Source: Microbulbifer sp. MKSA007 (GTDB lineage: Bacteria; Pseudomonadota; Gammaproteobacteria; Pseudomonadales; Cellvibrionaceae). From it: a stretch of 64,000 bases of DNA. Positions within the stretch are counted from its first letter, which is position 1. Each line of letters starts with the position of its first letter. The translations under genes were made by a program, and so were the position numbers. Below the pieces are notes generated by a model. The model was not told the origin of the DNA. It saw nothing but the letters and a program-made list of their open reading frames with translations, and did not search any database. The stretch spans positions 3,865,501 through 3,929,500 of the forward strand of contig CP128433.1 in assembly GCA_032615215.1 (NCBI GenBank), in the 5' to 3' direction. Shown piece after piece: positions 54,382 through 64,000 of this stretch.

Positions 54382-55509
54382 TTGCGATATCCAGCAATAG
54401 ACATCACTAGAGGTATATTAGTAATTATTATGGCCCTCGATCATACTCGAGATTATTGGACTTCGACCCAGTTTGACCCATTGGACCTATCCCAATCGTC
54501 CATCGCTTTGTTTTTAACTCGTTGGATCACGCATATATGTGCCCCTGGATTTATATTTCTTACAGGATTGAGTGCCTACTTTCACGGTAAAAAACTTAAC
54601 TCCAAGCCGGAGTTGGCAAAATTCTTAATACTTCGAGGGTTAGTACTAGTTATCCTCGAACTAACCTTGGTAAACCTCTCTTGGCAGTTTGCTTATAATT
54701 ACGCTTTTGTACAGGTAATCTGGGCCCTGGGCGTATCCATGATCATACTGGCGGGCTTAATCTATTTGCCAATGATATGGACCACCATCGTTTGCCTGGC
54801 CGTAATATCCTTACATGGATACCTGAATGATGACTTCATGCGCCAGCTATTAGGTGGCTATGAATGGCTTTGGATTCTTGCGCATGTACGCACTAGTTTT
54901 AGACTTTTCGAGTTCAACACCGGGATTTTTGCTGCTTACAATATTATTCCCCTCTTTGCTCTTATGTACCTAGGTTATGTATTTGGGCCTCTTTACGAGA
55001 TGGCAAACAAGCAACGAGTGCGTCTACTAATAACAACAGCAACTGCGCTATCGATTATATTTATTGCGGTTAGACTAATAGGCTTTGGCGACCCCAATGA
55101 TTGGATTTCACAGCAGGGGCTTCTGGGCTTTATCAACACCGCCAAATACCCAATGTCGTTCAGCTATATCCTTATGACAATGAGTATAGTTTTCCTGATC
55201 ATGGCTACCGTTGAAAATCGACAAAACCGAATACTGGATGTATTGCTCCTCTTTGGGCAGGCCTCATTGTTCTTCTATTTACTCCATGTCCCAGTGATCA
55301 ATCTGTCCGCACATCTATGGAGCTACTTAGAGTTTGGAGTAGCAACCAACTTCTTCAACGGCTCCAAAGTATGGCCTGAAGGCTACACACCTAATTTACT
55401 GAGAACCTATGCCTACTGGATTGCTCTGATTGCGATACTTTACTATCCCTGTAAGAAATATCTTCAAAAGAAAAAAGAAAGTGGATCGGTGATATACTCC
55501 TACGTATAA
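54382..55509 (+). CDS. DUF1624/heparan-alpha-glucosaminide N-acetyltransferase-like membrane protein
   Basis: 375 residues, TTG start with GGAG nine bases upstream. The N-terminus RYPAIDITRGILVIIMALDHTRDYW and the loop HICAPGFIFLTGLSAYF are the family signature; about ten hydrophobic segments follow. Such proteins move acetyl or other acyl groups across the inner membrane to sugars. The conserved His is in ALDHTRDY. The next small HExxH gene begins 88 bases later on the same strand. Confidence 0.85.
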   Translation: MRYPAIDITRGILVIIMALDHTRDYWTSTQFDPLDLSQSSIALFLTRWITHICAPGFIFLTGLSAYFHGKKLNSKPELAKFLILRGLVLVILELTLVNLSWQFAYNYAFVQVIWALGVSMIILAGLIYLPMIWTTIVCLAVISLHGYLNDDFMRQLLGGYEWLWILAHVRTSFRLFEFNTGIFAAYNIIPLFALMYLGYVFGPLYEMANKQRVRLLITTATALSIIFIAVRLIGFGDPNDWISQQGLLGFINTAKYPMSFSYILMTMSIVFLIMATVENRQNRILDVLLLFGQASLFFYLLHVPVINLSAHLWSYLEFGVATNFFNGSKVWPEGYTPNLLRTYAYWIALIAILYYPCKKYLQKKKESGSVIYSYV

Positions 55510-55597
55510 CTCTCAGCACAACTTTATTTCGTATATTGAAAATTCTGTTCTGGGGTGAGCAAAGCCCCAGAGTTGCCTCCCAATCAGGACGATATAG

Positions 55598-56071
55598 ATG
55601 TTGCAAAAAATAGACCATTGGATTGATCAAACACTGATAGACTTCAAAGAAGAGAGACAATCTTGCGCAAGGTTCACAGAGAAGTTTTCAGGGTATTATA
55701 CAGAAGAATTTCTTAGCAAAAGCTACTTTGTAGTGGTTGATAATATTCCAAAACCGAGGTTTCCCGAGCTCTACCAGGCTGGTCTGGGTGACTTTGTCGA
55801 CATGGAAGTAGCCGGAATCACTTACAAAGATACCTACTTTGTCAAAACACCTTTTGCTGCGGACATTTCCCTCCATTTCCATGAGTTAATCCATGTCCAC
55901 CAATGGTCTCTCTTGGGAGCAGAGTCATTTATCAAACGTTATATCAGTGAAATTCAGACCTACGGCTACAACGGTGCACCTCTGGAAAAAATGGCCTACA
56001 GCCTGCAAGATAGATTTATGGACAATTGCACTCCAACGGATGTTTTAAGTTACGTTCAGAATCATTTGTAA
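55598..56071 (+). CDS. Small HExxH putative metalloprotein
   Basis: 157 residues, ATG start with AGGA eight bases upstream. HELIHVHQW at 95-103 is a zincin-type motif with E118 as a possible third ligand in the following helix (RYISEIQTYGY). No signal peptide. It is shorter than usual proteases, resembling only loosely the DUF4157-type domains. Same strand as the DUF1624 gene, possibly an operon. Activity is a prediction. Confidence 0.65.
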   Translation: MLQKIDHWIDQTLIDFKEERQSCARFTEKFSGYYTEEFLSKSYFVVVDNIPKPRFPELYQAGLGDFVDMEVAGITYKDTYFVKTPFAADISLHFHELIHVHQWSLLGAESFIKRYISEIQTYGYNGAPLEKMAYSLQDRFMDNCTPTDVLSYVQNHL

Positions 56072-56249
56072 GCACCCTATGAACGTTGGACTTCATCTAA
56101 ACCAAGGTTACCTTTTGGATAAGTGAAGGTGGCCTTTCTACTACCAGCCAAACTTCATCTTATTGACAGGCTAAACATTTCTACTAAAGCCTGATCATCA
56201 AGACACAAACTATACTTTATTGAGATTTATAGTTTGCAAGCCCCGCACC

Positions 56250-57011
56250 ATGCTACAAGCAACCCGACTCTTCCTGATCTTTGCTGCCCTATCCACCTTA
56301 AATCTGGCATCAGCAACAACATGTAAGCCCAAATTCAATCATCAAGATGACAAAGTGGCCAAGAACAATCGTTGCACTAAAATCAGCTTTCAACCAAGCA
56401 ATACGGAAGGGTCCGCTGTTATTATTATGGATGGGGACACCAAAGGCTCCTGCGCTTATACATCTGCGGTTCTATGCGGGAATACCGAGATTAGAATGAA
56501 AGATATTTCTGCAATTGACTTTAAGGTTGACGTGCCTCCAGGTAAGTGTGGTGCTAAAGAGTGGATTGCCGTTTATATGTTTCCCTGGTGTGAACAACCC
56601 GGTGGATGTTGGGCCGGGGGGCAGCGGGAAGTCGATTTTGTAGAAACAACAGGCTCTAATGGTCCGGGAGGTTTCGCTTCCAATTGGGGAGGGCTTCCCA
56701 AACAGGCGGCGTGGACAAGCCAAACAGGTCCCCTACAGGTGAAGAGTGGTGCCCAACAGCATATAACTTTTACATCCCGAAAAATCATATCGGGTGAAGC
56801 TAGTGGAACCTATCGATGGGATATAAGAGTGTGTGGAGCATCTGCGTCTAAGTGCGATGATTCAAATCAGCTTTGGCATGCCTACCGGGAAAAGGGGTCT
56901 GCAATTTTTGATGAATCCATGATGATCGTGATCGACAACTGGGGCGTCAACAATCCACCCCAGCCAGGTTGCACGTTAAAAATAACGGATATGCTGATCA
57001 CCAAATATTAG
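56250..57011 (+). CDS. Secreted cysteine-rich protein with GH16-like E-x-D-x-x-E signature
   Basis: 253 residues from ATG 56250 (a TTG 30 bases upstream is also in frame). Signal peptide MLQATRLFLIFAALSTLNLASA. The mature protein has ten cysteines (25, 42, 68, 76, 100, 114, 120, 195, 202, 241), so several disulfides are likely. GGQREVDFVETT places E127, D129 and E132 as in the catalytic strand of GH16 glycoside hydrolases, and many Trp residues could line a sugar cleft. Overall similarity to GH16 is not evident beyond this motif. Convergent with tamB. Confidence 0.65.
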   Translation: MLQATRLFLIFAALSTLNLASATTCKPKFNHQDDKVAKNNRCTKISFQPSNTEGSAVIIMDGDTKGSCAYTSAVLCGNTEIRMKDISAIDFKVDVPPGKCGAKEWIAVYMFPWCEQPGGCWAGGQREVDFVETTGSNGPGGFASNWGGLPKQAAWTSQTGPLQVKSGAQQHITFTSRKIISGEASGTYRWDIRVCGASASKCDDSNQLWHAYREKGSAIFDESMMIVIDNWGVNNPPQPGCTLKITDMLITKY

Positions 57012-57051
57012 CGATGCTTCTTACAACGATAGGGGGTTAGTGGCGAAAACC

Positions 57052-60000
57052 CTAATAATCTTTTTTCCACTGTAACTCTACACTACCGGAACCGCTGTCA
57101 CCGTCATCGGCACTTTTAAACTCCAGGTTGAGGTTATCCCTAAGTTCTATTTGCATCTCCGCCTGCCATGGACTGAGAGGATCGGTACTTCTCTGTAATT
57201 CCACATAAATTCGATTGGTAATATATTTGCCCAAGCTCAATGCGTACTCATCACCTTCATCTCCCTCCTCCTGCTCAATATTGAGTGTATCCAGGTGCAA
57301 CAGCTCGCGTGTCTTGGCGATAGGGTCCAATACCGCTCGACCCGACTGCAAACTGCGTACGACACTAACCAAACGAACAGCTTGTAAAGGTGAAATATCT
57401 GATAATGACTTCCCAAAAAGCAACTGCGCCAAAATTTCATCCTGAGAGGCCGAGGGGTCAGAGGTAAATGTAATATCCAAGTCCGCAGCAGTGCCTGATA
57501 TCTGCGCGGTTATTTCTCCATCGCTATATTCATAGACACCTTCAACCAGGATAGCGACCTCATTATTCTCGAAGCGAATTTCGCCATCTTCCAGATCAAA
57601 TTTCTTACCGAATAAATCAAAGCTGCCGCGAACAATTGTTAATTCGCCGGAGGCTTTTGGCTTATCTGCGGTGCCTCGAATATCCACCACGCCGCGCAAT
57701 TGAGAATTTAAGCCAAGTCCGCGCACATAGGATTGTTGGTCCAAAACAATCTCTACATCCAATCCAATTTTGCTAAACAGGGAGAAGATCGCTGCACCTG
57801 TGGGCCATCGACCTGAACTTCCACCACCTGGATTTCCGGAACACTGCTGCCAATCCATTGCTCAATCTGTACGGCCAGCGGCTTCAAAGTGAATCGCCCG
57901 GTAATTTCTGCATCCTGGGTTGAGCCCGACAAACGGGCATCACCGGATATTGCACCGCGTACTCCAGGTGAGTTCAGCAAGTGGGCCCGACTGAGGCTTA
58001 ATACGATATCAAAACTGGGCGAGCTATCCGGAGGTAAAAAGACCGCCCCTCCCAGGTTTATCCGCCCACCATCACCATCGGTAGCGCTTCCTCGTACAAT
58101 CCGCCACTCCTCAGGAGACAGCTGCGCGTAGAAGTTAATATCCGCAATGCGAGTATGGCTCGGTCGGTGCTCATAACGACCATTACTCAATTCGATATCA
58201 CCGGTTAATAGAGGACGCTGCCAATTTCCGGTACCGTCAACATTGAAACTGAGCAAGCCGCGCATACGGTGGACACGGGGATCAATATATTCCGCAATCA
58301 CTGACAAATCGGCCGTACCGCGCCCCTGCAATTGGAAGGGCACATTTCGCAGGCCACCAGTTTGATTATTCTCAGCAAATAATTGTTCGAAGATCGGCGC
58401 AATCAAGACACTTACTTGGCTATTTACTGCGTTGCTACCGCCGTGTTGGGCAATCAGGGATGCATCCAGCTCTCCATTCTCTGTCTGCCAATCCAACACT
58501 ATCGAAAGCGGTTGAACCTGAATTCCGCGCTGCCCTAGCCCCAGGGCTTCTCCTGTAGCGCGCAACTCCCCTTGGAATTCAGGCTGCTTGGGACTTCCAC
58601 CAATACTGGCATAAAGGCTGACATCACCATTACCCGCCCTACCGCTGGAAAAACTATTCGCCAAATCCGATAGATCACCCTGGCCGCGCAACTCTAAATC
58701 CAGTCGCTCTGCATTCAAGCTACCCAGTATCGATAATTGGTTGCGACCCGCCCAGAGCAGCTCGATACCATCAGTTACCAGACTCCTGTCTGCATAGTCC
58801 AAAGTACCCTGTAAATGCCAGGGCTCCAGATGAAACTCTCCCTGGGCGATCAGGTTGGTTTTAATCTGCGGGTTTGAAATAGCCCCATCAACCCTGCCAT
58901 CCAAGCTCAACTCCCCTTCAAGGGAGTTAGGGAGAGAGAGACCGACGAGATCTACCAGGAACAGCGGTAGATTGCGCGCGCCCATATCAATTTGTAATCG
59001 GTCTTGCCTAGGTTCGATAGAGCCATCGGCCTGCAACAATGCCACCCCCACCCGACCCAACTGCTGGGCATCCTCAGCGAGGGCTGTCAGGCGGCTTTGG
59101 CTCTGTAGGGGCTCCGGCTCCCCTTTATCAAAACCTGAGGCAATCACGGGGGACTGAGGGCCTCTGCTTGAGGATGAACCAAACTGGTTGCCATTGCCGT
59201 TGGTAAATAACTCCAATCGCAGGTCACTGACCTCTATCAGGTCCATATCGCCACTGGCTTCCCCTTTTAAGTTAAAGGGGTAATCCTGCGCGACGCCATT
59301 GGAATCCAGTAAAATACTTACCTGGGGATTACTCCACTCTCCCCGGACTGTTACTTCGGAAGTCCCCCTAGACTTACCCCCTGCCTCGGTAACTCCAAGG
59401 TCATCGCGCAAGCTGATATTTTTGCCGTCGATCTGCCCGTGTAAATCCAGCTGCTTCTGTTCAATATCAAGCTGACCGATTACTTCCAGATTTAGCTTCT
59501 CACCAGTAAACACCAATTCATCAATGGTCAGCGCGTGCAGGTTTCCACTTATCGCCGCCGACAACTCACCCTGTAAGTCGTGGTAAGCACTCACTGCACT
59601 CAGAGACAAATTGAGGTTTGGGTTTTTCCATGAGCCGATTGCCTCCACACGCAACTGGTGCAAGGTGCCGGATAAAGCAGTGGGAATAACTACCCTATCA
59701 GCCTGGGGTAGCGAAGCTGCAAGCAGGCGAATTTCTTCAACACCCAACTCATCAATCTCTCCCACCAAATCCAGTGCTTTCAAATTCGTATCTACAGTAC
59801 CGAGCACTTCGATCCGTGCACCGGCAAAGTGCAAAGACAAGGCTTGCAAGTCAATCACACCTGCCTGGGTATCGACCCGGCCTTCCAATTGCAGGGGCTG
59901 CTGCCGATAGCTGCTTTCCACTTGTAAGCTGCCATTAATATTCGGCTGTTGCAGGGAGCCCTGCACCGAAAAATCTGCGCTGAGCCAACCACTGTCCAGG

Positions 60001-61055
60001 ATATCCTGCCAAGGGCGGGAAAGTGTTAGCGGGATTTGATTGAGGTTAACTGTCCCATTGACACCGTCCGCGCTAATGTTGCCTTTAATCGTACTGCGCC
60101 GCTCATCCACTCGCAGCCAAATCCCCGTTGAAGATAAGCGCCAGGGATTGATATCGGCTTCGATTCTTCCTGTCAGATCCAGTTGATGTTCTGCTAGAGG
60201 AGCTGCGATCGAATTAATATCCAGCAGCAGTTTTTCACCCTGCTTACGTAGGGATAATTCACCGCGAGCATCCAATACCTGATTTTCCGGCAGATGCAGC
60301 TGTCGACTGACAAACCCCTGGCCCACCTCACTGGTAGAGAAATCGATTACAAAGCGCTCGCCCTGCATCCGGCCATTTACAGTGAGATTAAACTCGGAAC
60401 CATTCAGCTCACTCACTTCGATAAATAGCTGCGCCGGTTTACCCTGCCAGCGGTATTGGGCGTTAGCCTGAATAGCAACAGGGGGAATCCCCTTCAACCG
60501 GCTGTCCACCAATTGCAGGCGAGCTATATCCAGCTGCGCCAAGCGAAACCCGGGAACTAGCAACTCCCAAGTAGTCGATGGCTGCTCCTCACTGACAACT
60601 TCAACCTCCTCTTCGCCGGAATCTACCAACGCAGAGAGAAGTTCATTGAGGATATTCAGGTTGAGCAGTAAATCTTTGGCCCCCACTCGCTCGATATCGA
60701 TGGGATTTCGGGACAAGCTGTTGAGATTAACTTCCAGGTCCTGGGCTTCGGCAAGCGTATTAGCTCGATAGTCAATTCTCAGTCGCTCGAAAAACCAAAA
60801 TCCTAATTTTTCACTGCGAATTCCCTCTGCCTCAATTTCGAGGTCGTCCACCAGTTGCTCGGCAGCGTAAAAAGCCCCACGAGTAAGGCCGACGCGCCCC
60901 GGTTCCGTGCTGAGGAAATAGATAGCGGACATCAGGAGGAACAGACAAATGCCTGTTACCAGGGAACCCCCAGCACCCAGAGAGCGCCAGAGCCCACGCA
61001 GGAAAGCACCCACCCAGTGGGCAACGCCCAGCGCAAACAGGCCCAACCAGCGCAT
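57052..61055 (-). CDS. tamB: TamB, translocation and assembly module subunit, apparent -1 frameshift
   Basis: 1334 residues if repaired. N-terminal membrane anchor (GAGGSLVTGICLFLLMSAIYF), a very long beta-rich AsmA/DUF490 body, and the conserved C-terminal TamB domain ending in ELQWKKDY. It spans the periplasm and with TamA helps in outer membrane biogenesis, including lipid transport. The first frame stops at 57753. The second, carrying GAAIFSLFSKIGLDVEIVL, runs to 57052. One G restored in the GGG run at 57802-57804 (a C on the coding strand) joins them as VDGPTGAAIF. The ATG overlaps the tamA stop (TGATG). Confidence 0.93.
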
Positions 61056-62854
61056 CAGAATGCCTGCCCCAAGCTCACATACACCTGATAGCGATCATCG
61101 ATGCCCTCACGGCGATCGAGAGGAAAGGCGATGTCCATGCGGATAGGGGCAAAGGAGGTGATATAGCGCACGCCAAAACCCGTTCCCCAAAACAGGTCGG
61201 AAAACTTGGGCGCTGCGTCCTCATAGGCATTGCCGCCATCGAGAAAAATCACACCTCCCCAGGTATCCGTAAAACGAAAACGGCCCTCAAAAGAAATCTC
61301 GCTAAGTCCCCGACCACCGATAGCATCGGAGAGGGTTTCCTCACCCTCATCATTAATCTCAATAAGTCGCGGACCCAACTCCTGGTAACCATAACCCCGC
61401 ACGGAGCCACCGCCACCGGCATAAAAGCGCTCATCCGCAGGCAGCTCAAGATTCGACTCTCCTGTAATTGCCCCGGCTTTCAACCTTATTGCCAAGGTGG
61501 GCTTATAACGCCAGTCATCGGCTGTTTTATACGCAGTGAGCTGTAGGGTATTTTTAATAAAGGTGGTGTTGGTATTTCTAAGATCGATATAGGGTTTTAC
61601 TTCCAACGCAGAAGTGGCGCCACGGCGGGCATCCAGGGGTTTGTCTGTCGTGTTTAATTTAAAGCCCAAGGGGAAAGCTAACAGCGTGTAGTTTTCATCG
61701 GGATCATCTGCTTCAACTGCCCCTTCCACCTTCTCGTCCACTTCACTGAATTTCAGCTCAGCGCCACCACTCAGCGTGCGATGCTTACTGATTTTTCTCG
61801 ATACCAGTGCACTGAATGTCAGGGACTCTGAACGGTAGGAATCAACATCCTCTCCTTCCAAAGCAATACTGGCGGTCAAGCGTTGCTTGTCATGGAAGAA
61901 ACGGGGAATAGTTAGCTTGCCTTCCAGGGTTTGCTTTACCTCGTTCAGCTTACTTTCGACTTCAATTTTTTCCCCACGATGGAAAACATTGCGATGTTCC
62001 CAGGCTGCTGAAATACCGGCTCCCTCATCAGAGGTGTACCCCACCCCCAAGGTTATGGTGCGGTGATTGCGCTCCTGAATAACAAAAGTAACATCCACCA
62101 ACCCATCGTAGGGTTCAGAAACTTCAGTATTTACATTGGCAATTAAGTTGGTGCGCAGCAGGCGCAACTGCGCAGCATCCAGTTTACTGCGGCTGAAGCA
62201 ATCCCCGGATTTAATCTTGACCTTATCCAACAGGTAGTCCTCTTCGATAGAGGTGACTCCTTCAATGCGGACTTGGCCAACATGGACTTCGGGGCTGGGG
62301 GCCACCCGATATTCCAGTCTCGCAGCAGCTTCCCGGTGAATCACCGTTGCCTGGTAGCTGACATCCACATTCAACAGACAGGCATTTTCATTGAGGTACT
62401 TGGTAATTTTTTCTACGCCCTCAAGTACCTTGCTGGCAATCAGGGGATCTCCAACATGGATAGGCAAACCACTAAAGCCTGCCCGCAAACCGGCCGGCAT
62501 AATAATATCCAGGCTCTTGATATGGTACTGGGGGCCGGGAGTGACACTATAGAAAATTTGGTTGCCAGAAACAGACTCATACACAGTGGCATCATAATAT
62601 CCCTGCGCACGCAGTAATTTTTCCAGGTTACCCCGCTCATAGTGCGCAATATCCGCCGGATCATCGTAGTTTTCCAGCGCACTACTGTTCTTGCGCAACT
62701 CGTTGAGTTCGGAGGTCAATTTTTCCTGCAGCTGGGGATCGCCCTGCACCAGCAGGGTAAAACCCGGCAAGCGATCAAAAAATGGGATGGCTGCTGCCAG
62801 CTGCATTGGCAGCGCTAGAAGGGCAACAAGTAGGGAGACAAAGAGAATTCGCAA
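61055..62854 (-). CDS. tamA: TamA, BamA-family outer membrane protein
   Basis: 599 residues. Signal peptide MRILFVSLLVALLALPMQLAAA, three POTRA domains (to about 270), and a 16-strand Omp85 barrel with the conserved loop-6 motif VRGYGYQELGP and a C-terminal strand ending QVYVSLGQAF. Partner of TamB, to which it is translationally coupled. Confidence 0.95.
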   Translation of the reverse strand: MRILFVSLLVALLALPMQLAAAIPFFDRLPGFTLLVQGDPQLQEKLTSELNELRKNSSALENYDDPADIAHYERGNLEKLLRAQGYYDATVYESVSGNQIFYSVTPGPQYHIKSLDIIMPAGLRAGFSGLPIHVGDPLIASKVLEGVEKITKYLNENACLLNVDVSYQATVIHREAAARLEYRVAPSPEVHVGQVRIEGVTSIEEDYLLDKVKIKSGDCFSRSKLDAAQLRLLRTNLIANVNTEVSEPYDGLVDVTFVIQERNHRTITLGVGYTSDEGAGISAAWEHRNVFHRGEKIEVESKLNEVKQTLEGKLTIPRFFHDKQRLTASIALEGEDVDSYRSESLTFSALVSRKISKHRTLSGGAELKFSEVDEKVEGAVEADDPDENYTLLAFPLGFKLNTTDKPLDARRGATSALEVKPYIDLRNTNTTFIKNTLQLTAYKTADDWRYKPTLAIRLKAGAITGESNLELPADERFYAGGGGSVRGYGYQELGPRLIEINDEGEETLSDAIGGRGLSEISFEGRFRFTDTWGGVIFLDGGNAYEDAAPKFSDLFWGTGFGVRYITSFAPIRMDIAFPLDRREGIDDRYQVYVSLGQAF

Positions 62855-63004
62855 GATCTTTATCCAATGTCAGTAGCGGCTACTCCGCAAAAAATCCGGG
62901 TATCCGTTCCCTCCGTAGGCTGGAATATCCAGCTGATGACAACAGCTGGGATAATTAAATCGACTTATTGAGCAGCCAATAAGCCGATTCGGCGTTTGGG
63001 ACTT

Positions 63005-63379
63005 CTATGGCTGTGTGCCTTGGCTGGGCATTAAGGGATTACAATCCTGGATAATCACCCGCCCTTCCAGAATATTTCCTTTGGAATACTCCGTGAAAAT
63101 ACACTGGTTAGTCTTGGGGTTATAATTCTCGATCCACAAATTATCTTCTTTCCAGGTGGCGCCGATATGGCGGTACCCATCGGGCACAGAGATACGCATG
63201 ACCCCGCCAAAACGCTTCACGAAAACCTGCTCATAGTGAAAGTAGTAGGCAAGCCAGCCGCCAACAAAGAAAACCGCAGCCACGATTGCGCCGATCTTAA
63301 GGCTGCCCAGGCGACTGCCGATAAAAAGAGAAGCAATAACCAGGGCAATCACCGCTGCCCAGTACAAATAAGTAACCAT
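63005..63379 (-). CDS. Small membrane protein of unknown function
   Basis: 124 residues. Two N-terminal hydrophobic segments (VTYLYWAAVIALVIASLFIG; IGAIVAAVFFVGGWLAYYF) and a soluble C-terminal domain with MRISVPDGYRHIGATWKEDNLWIENYNP and two cysteines. Family not recognised. Stands alone between tamA and the acetoacetyl-CoA synthetase gene. Confidence 0.7.
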   Translation of the reverse strand: MVTYLYWAAVIALVIASLFIGSRLGSLKIGAIVAAVFFVGGWLAYYFHYEQVFVKRFGGVMRISVPDGYRHIGATWKEDNLWIENYNPKTNQCIFTEYSKGNILEGRVIIQDCNPLMPSQGTQP

Positions 63380-63486
63380 GACTGTTTTTCTACCGTAAAT
63401 TATTGGTGTTTATAAAGTGAAGGGTAGCGCAGAACCGCAGCAAACTAAATGGCGCCGGGTTACGCTCCCTTACTCCTAACTAAACT

Positions 63487-64000
63487 TTACTCCTCTGCCA
63501 ACTCCGGCAGCTTTTCAAATAGCGATAAGGCTTCAGGGTTGGCCAGGGCCTCCTTATTTTTAACCGGTTTACCCTCCACCACATTGCGCACAGCCAGTTC
63601 CACAATCTTACCGCTGATAGTTTTAGGAATATCCGCCACCTGGATCACCTTGGCCGGCACATGGCGAGGCGTGGTATTGGCGCGAATCGTGGAGCGGATT
63701 TTCTGGGTCAGATCCTCGTCCAGTACAACACCCTCTCGCAATACTACAAACAGCACTACCCGTACATCGTCGTGCCAGGGCTGGCCGATACAGATACTAT
63801 CGAGCACCTCCTCGACTTTCTCCACCTGGCGGTAAATCTCTGCGGTTCCGATACGCACACCGCCGGGATTAAGTACTGCATCGGAGCGGCCATAGATCAC
63901 AACACCACCGTGTGTCGTAATCTCGGCATAGTCCCCATGCGCCCAAACACCAGGCCAATTTTCAAAATAAGCACCGCGGTACTTGGCTCCATCTGGATCG
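63487..64000 (-). CDS. Acetoacetyl-CoA synthetase (3' part)
   Basis: C-terminal about 170 residues of an adenylate-forming acetoacetate-CoA ligase; the 5' part lies beyond the window. Diagnostic segments are GAYFENWPGVWAHGDYAEI, YGRSDAVLNPGGVRIGTAEIY and the catalytic lysine in PKTISGKIVELAVRN. It activates acetoacetate with ATP and CoA, in ketone-body or polyhydroxyalkanoate-related metabolism. Confidence 0.92.
   Translation of the reverse strand, partial: DPDGAKYRGAYFENWPGVWAHGDYAEITTHGGVVIYGRSDAVLNPGGVRIGTAEIYRQVEKVEEVLDSICIGQPWHDDVRVVLFVVLREGVVLDEDLTQKIRSTIRANTTPRHVPAKVIQVADIPKTISGKIVELAVRNVVEGKPVKNKEALANPEALSLFEKLPELAEE

Noticed and set aside
1..64000. CRISPR arrays, insertion sequences, prophage
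   Set aside because: No regularly spaced repeats, transposase, integrase or phage structural genes were found on either strand.

Overview
The window reads as a chromosomal segment of a Gram-negative gammaproteobacterium. The dap/glnD block, the rluB-scpB-scpA-yciO-rnm block with yciI across the divergent promoter, guaBA beside xseA, tamAB, and a TonB receptor next to three S9 peptidases all fit a marine, polymer-degrading lineage of the Cellvibrionales/Microbulbifer type. That placement is an inference from gene order and protein style. No rRNA, CRISPR array, insertion sequence, integrase or phage gene was seen.

Layout. 1-6.3 kb: the end of glnD, then dapC, nth, yffB, dapD and dapE (nitrogen signalling, lysine/diaminopimelate synthesis, base excision repair). 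6.2-8.75 kb: a cupin gene and an NmrA-like gene lie between two diverged copies of the dapE 3' end plus its downstream spacer. 8.8-15.2 kb: three consecutive S9 (prolyl-oligopeptidase family) exported peptidases. 15.2-19.9 kb: a Cpx-like envelope-stress module, made of two Spy/CpxP-like periplasmic proteins, a response regulator and a sensor kinase, with a flavodoxin and a small broken gene between the two Spy genes. 19.9-30.5 kb: housekeeping genes (SRPBCC protein, rluB, scpB, scpA, yciO, RNase AM, a membrane protein, yciI, an SH3 protein, a cyclophilin, pdxJ, a DUF2520 protein, an rRNA methyltransferase). 30.9-38.9 kb: guaA, guaB, xseA, a two-sensor-domain lytic transglycosylase and a quinone oxidoreductase. 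39-44.5 kb: a TonB-dependent receptor, a second-type FtsH and tRNA-Arg(ACG). 44.9-49.4 kb: a probable folate-independent methionine synthase operon (mesX, mesD, flavin reductase, TauE/SafE permease) read divergently from a MetR-type regulator. 49.6-52.6 kb: a solute-binding protein, a DUF4440 protein, MtfA, and an exported TenA-like protein. 52.6-57.0 kb: an AT-rich accessory stretch of poorly characterised genes, including a small HExxH protein and a secreted protein with a GH16-type E-x-D-x-x-E signature. 57.0-62.9 kb: tamB and tamA. The window closes with a small membrane protein and the 3' end of an acetoacetyl-CoA synthetase gene.

Two cross-cutting points. First, five genes (dapE, the NmrA-like gene, the third S9 peptidase, the SH3 protein and tamB) are each split by a frameshift of the same sense, and each becomes one intact family-length frame if a single base is restored, mostly in a short homopolymer. 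This looks more like systematic one-base deletion errors in the assembly than five independent biological lesions. Second, both Spy-like genes carry an almost identical upstream array of GTAAA-like half-sites phased every 10 bp, a strong candidate Cpx-type operator that ties the two genes and the regulator pair into one circuit.
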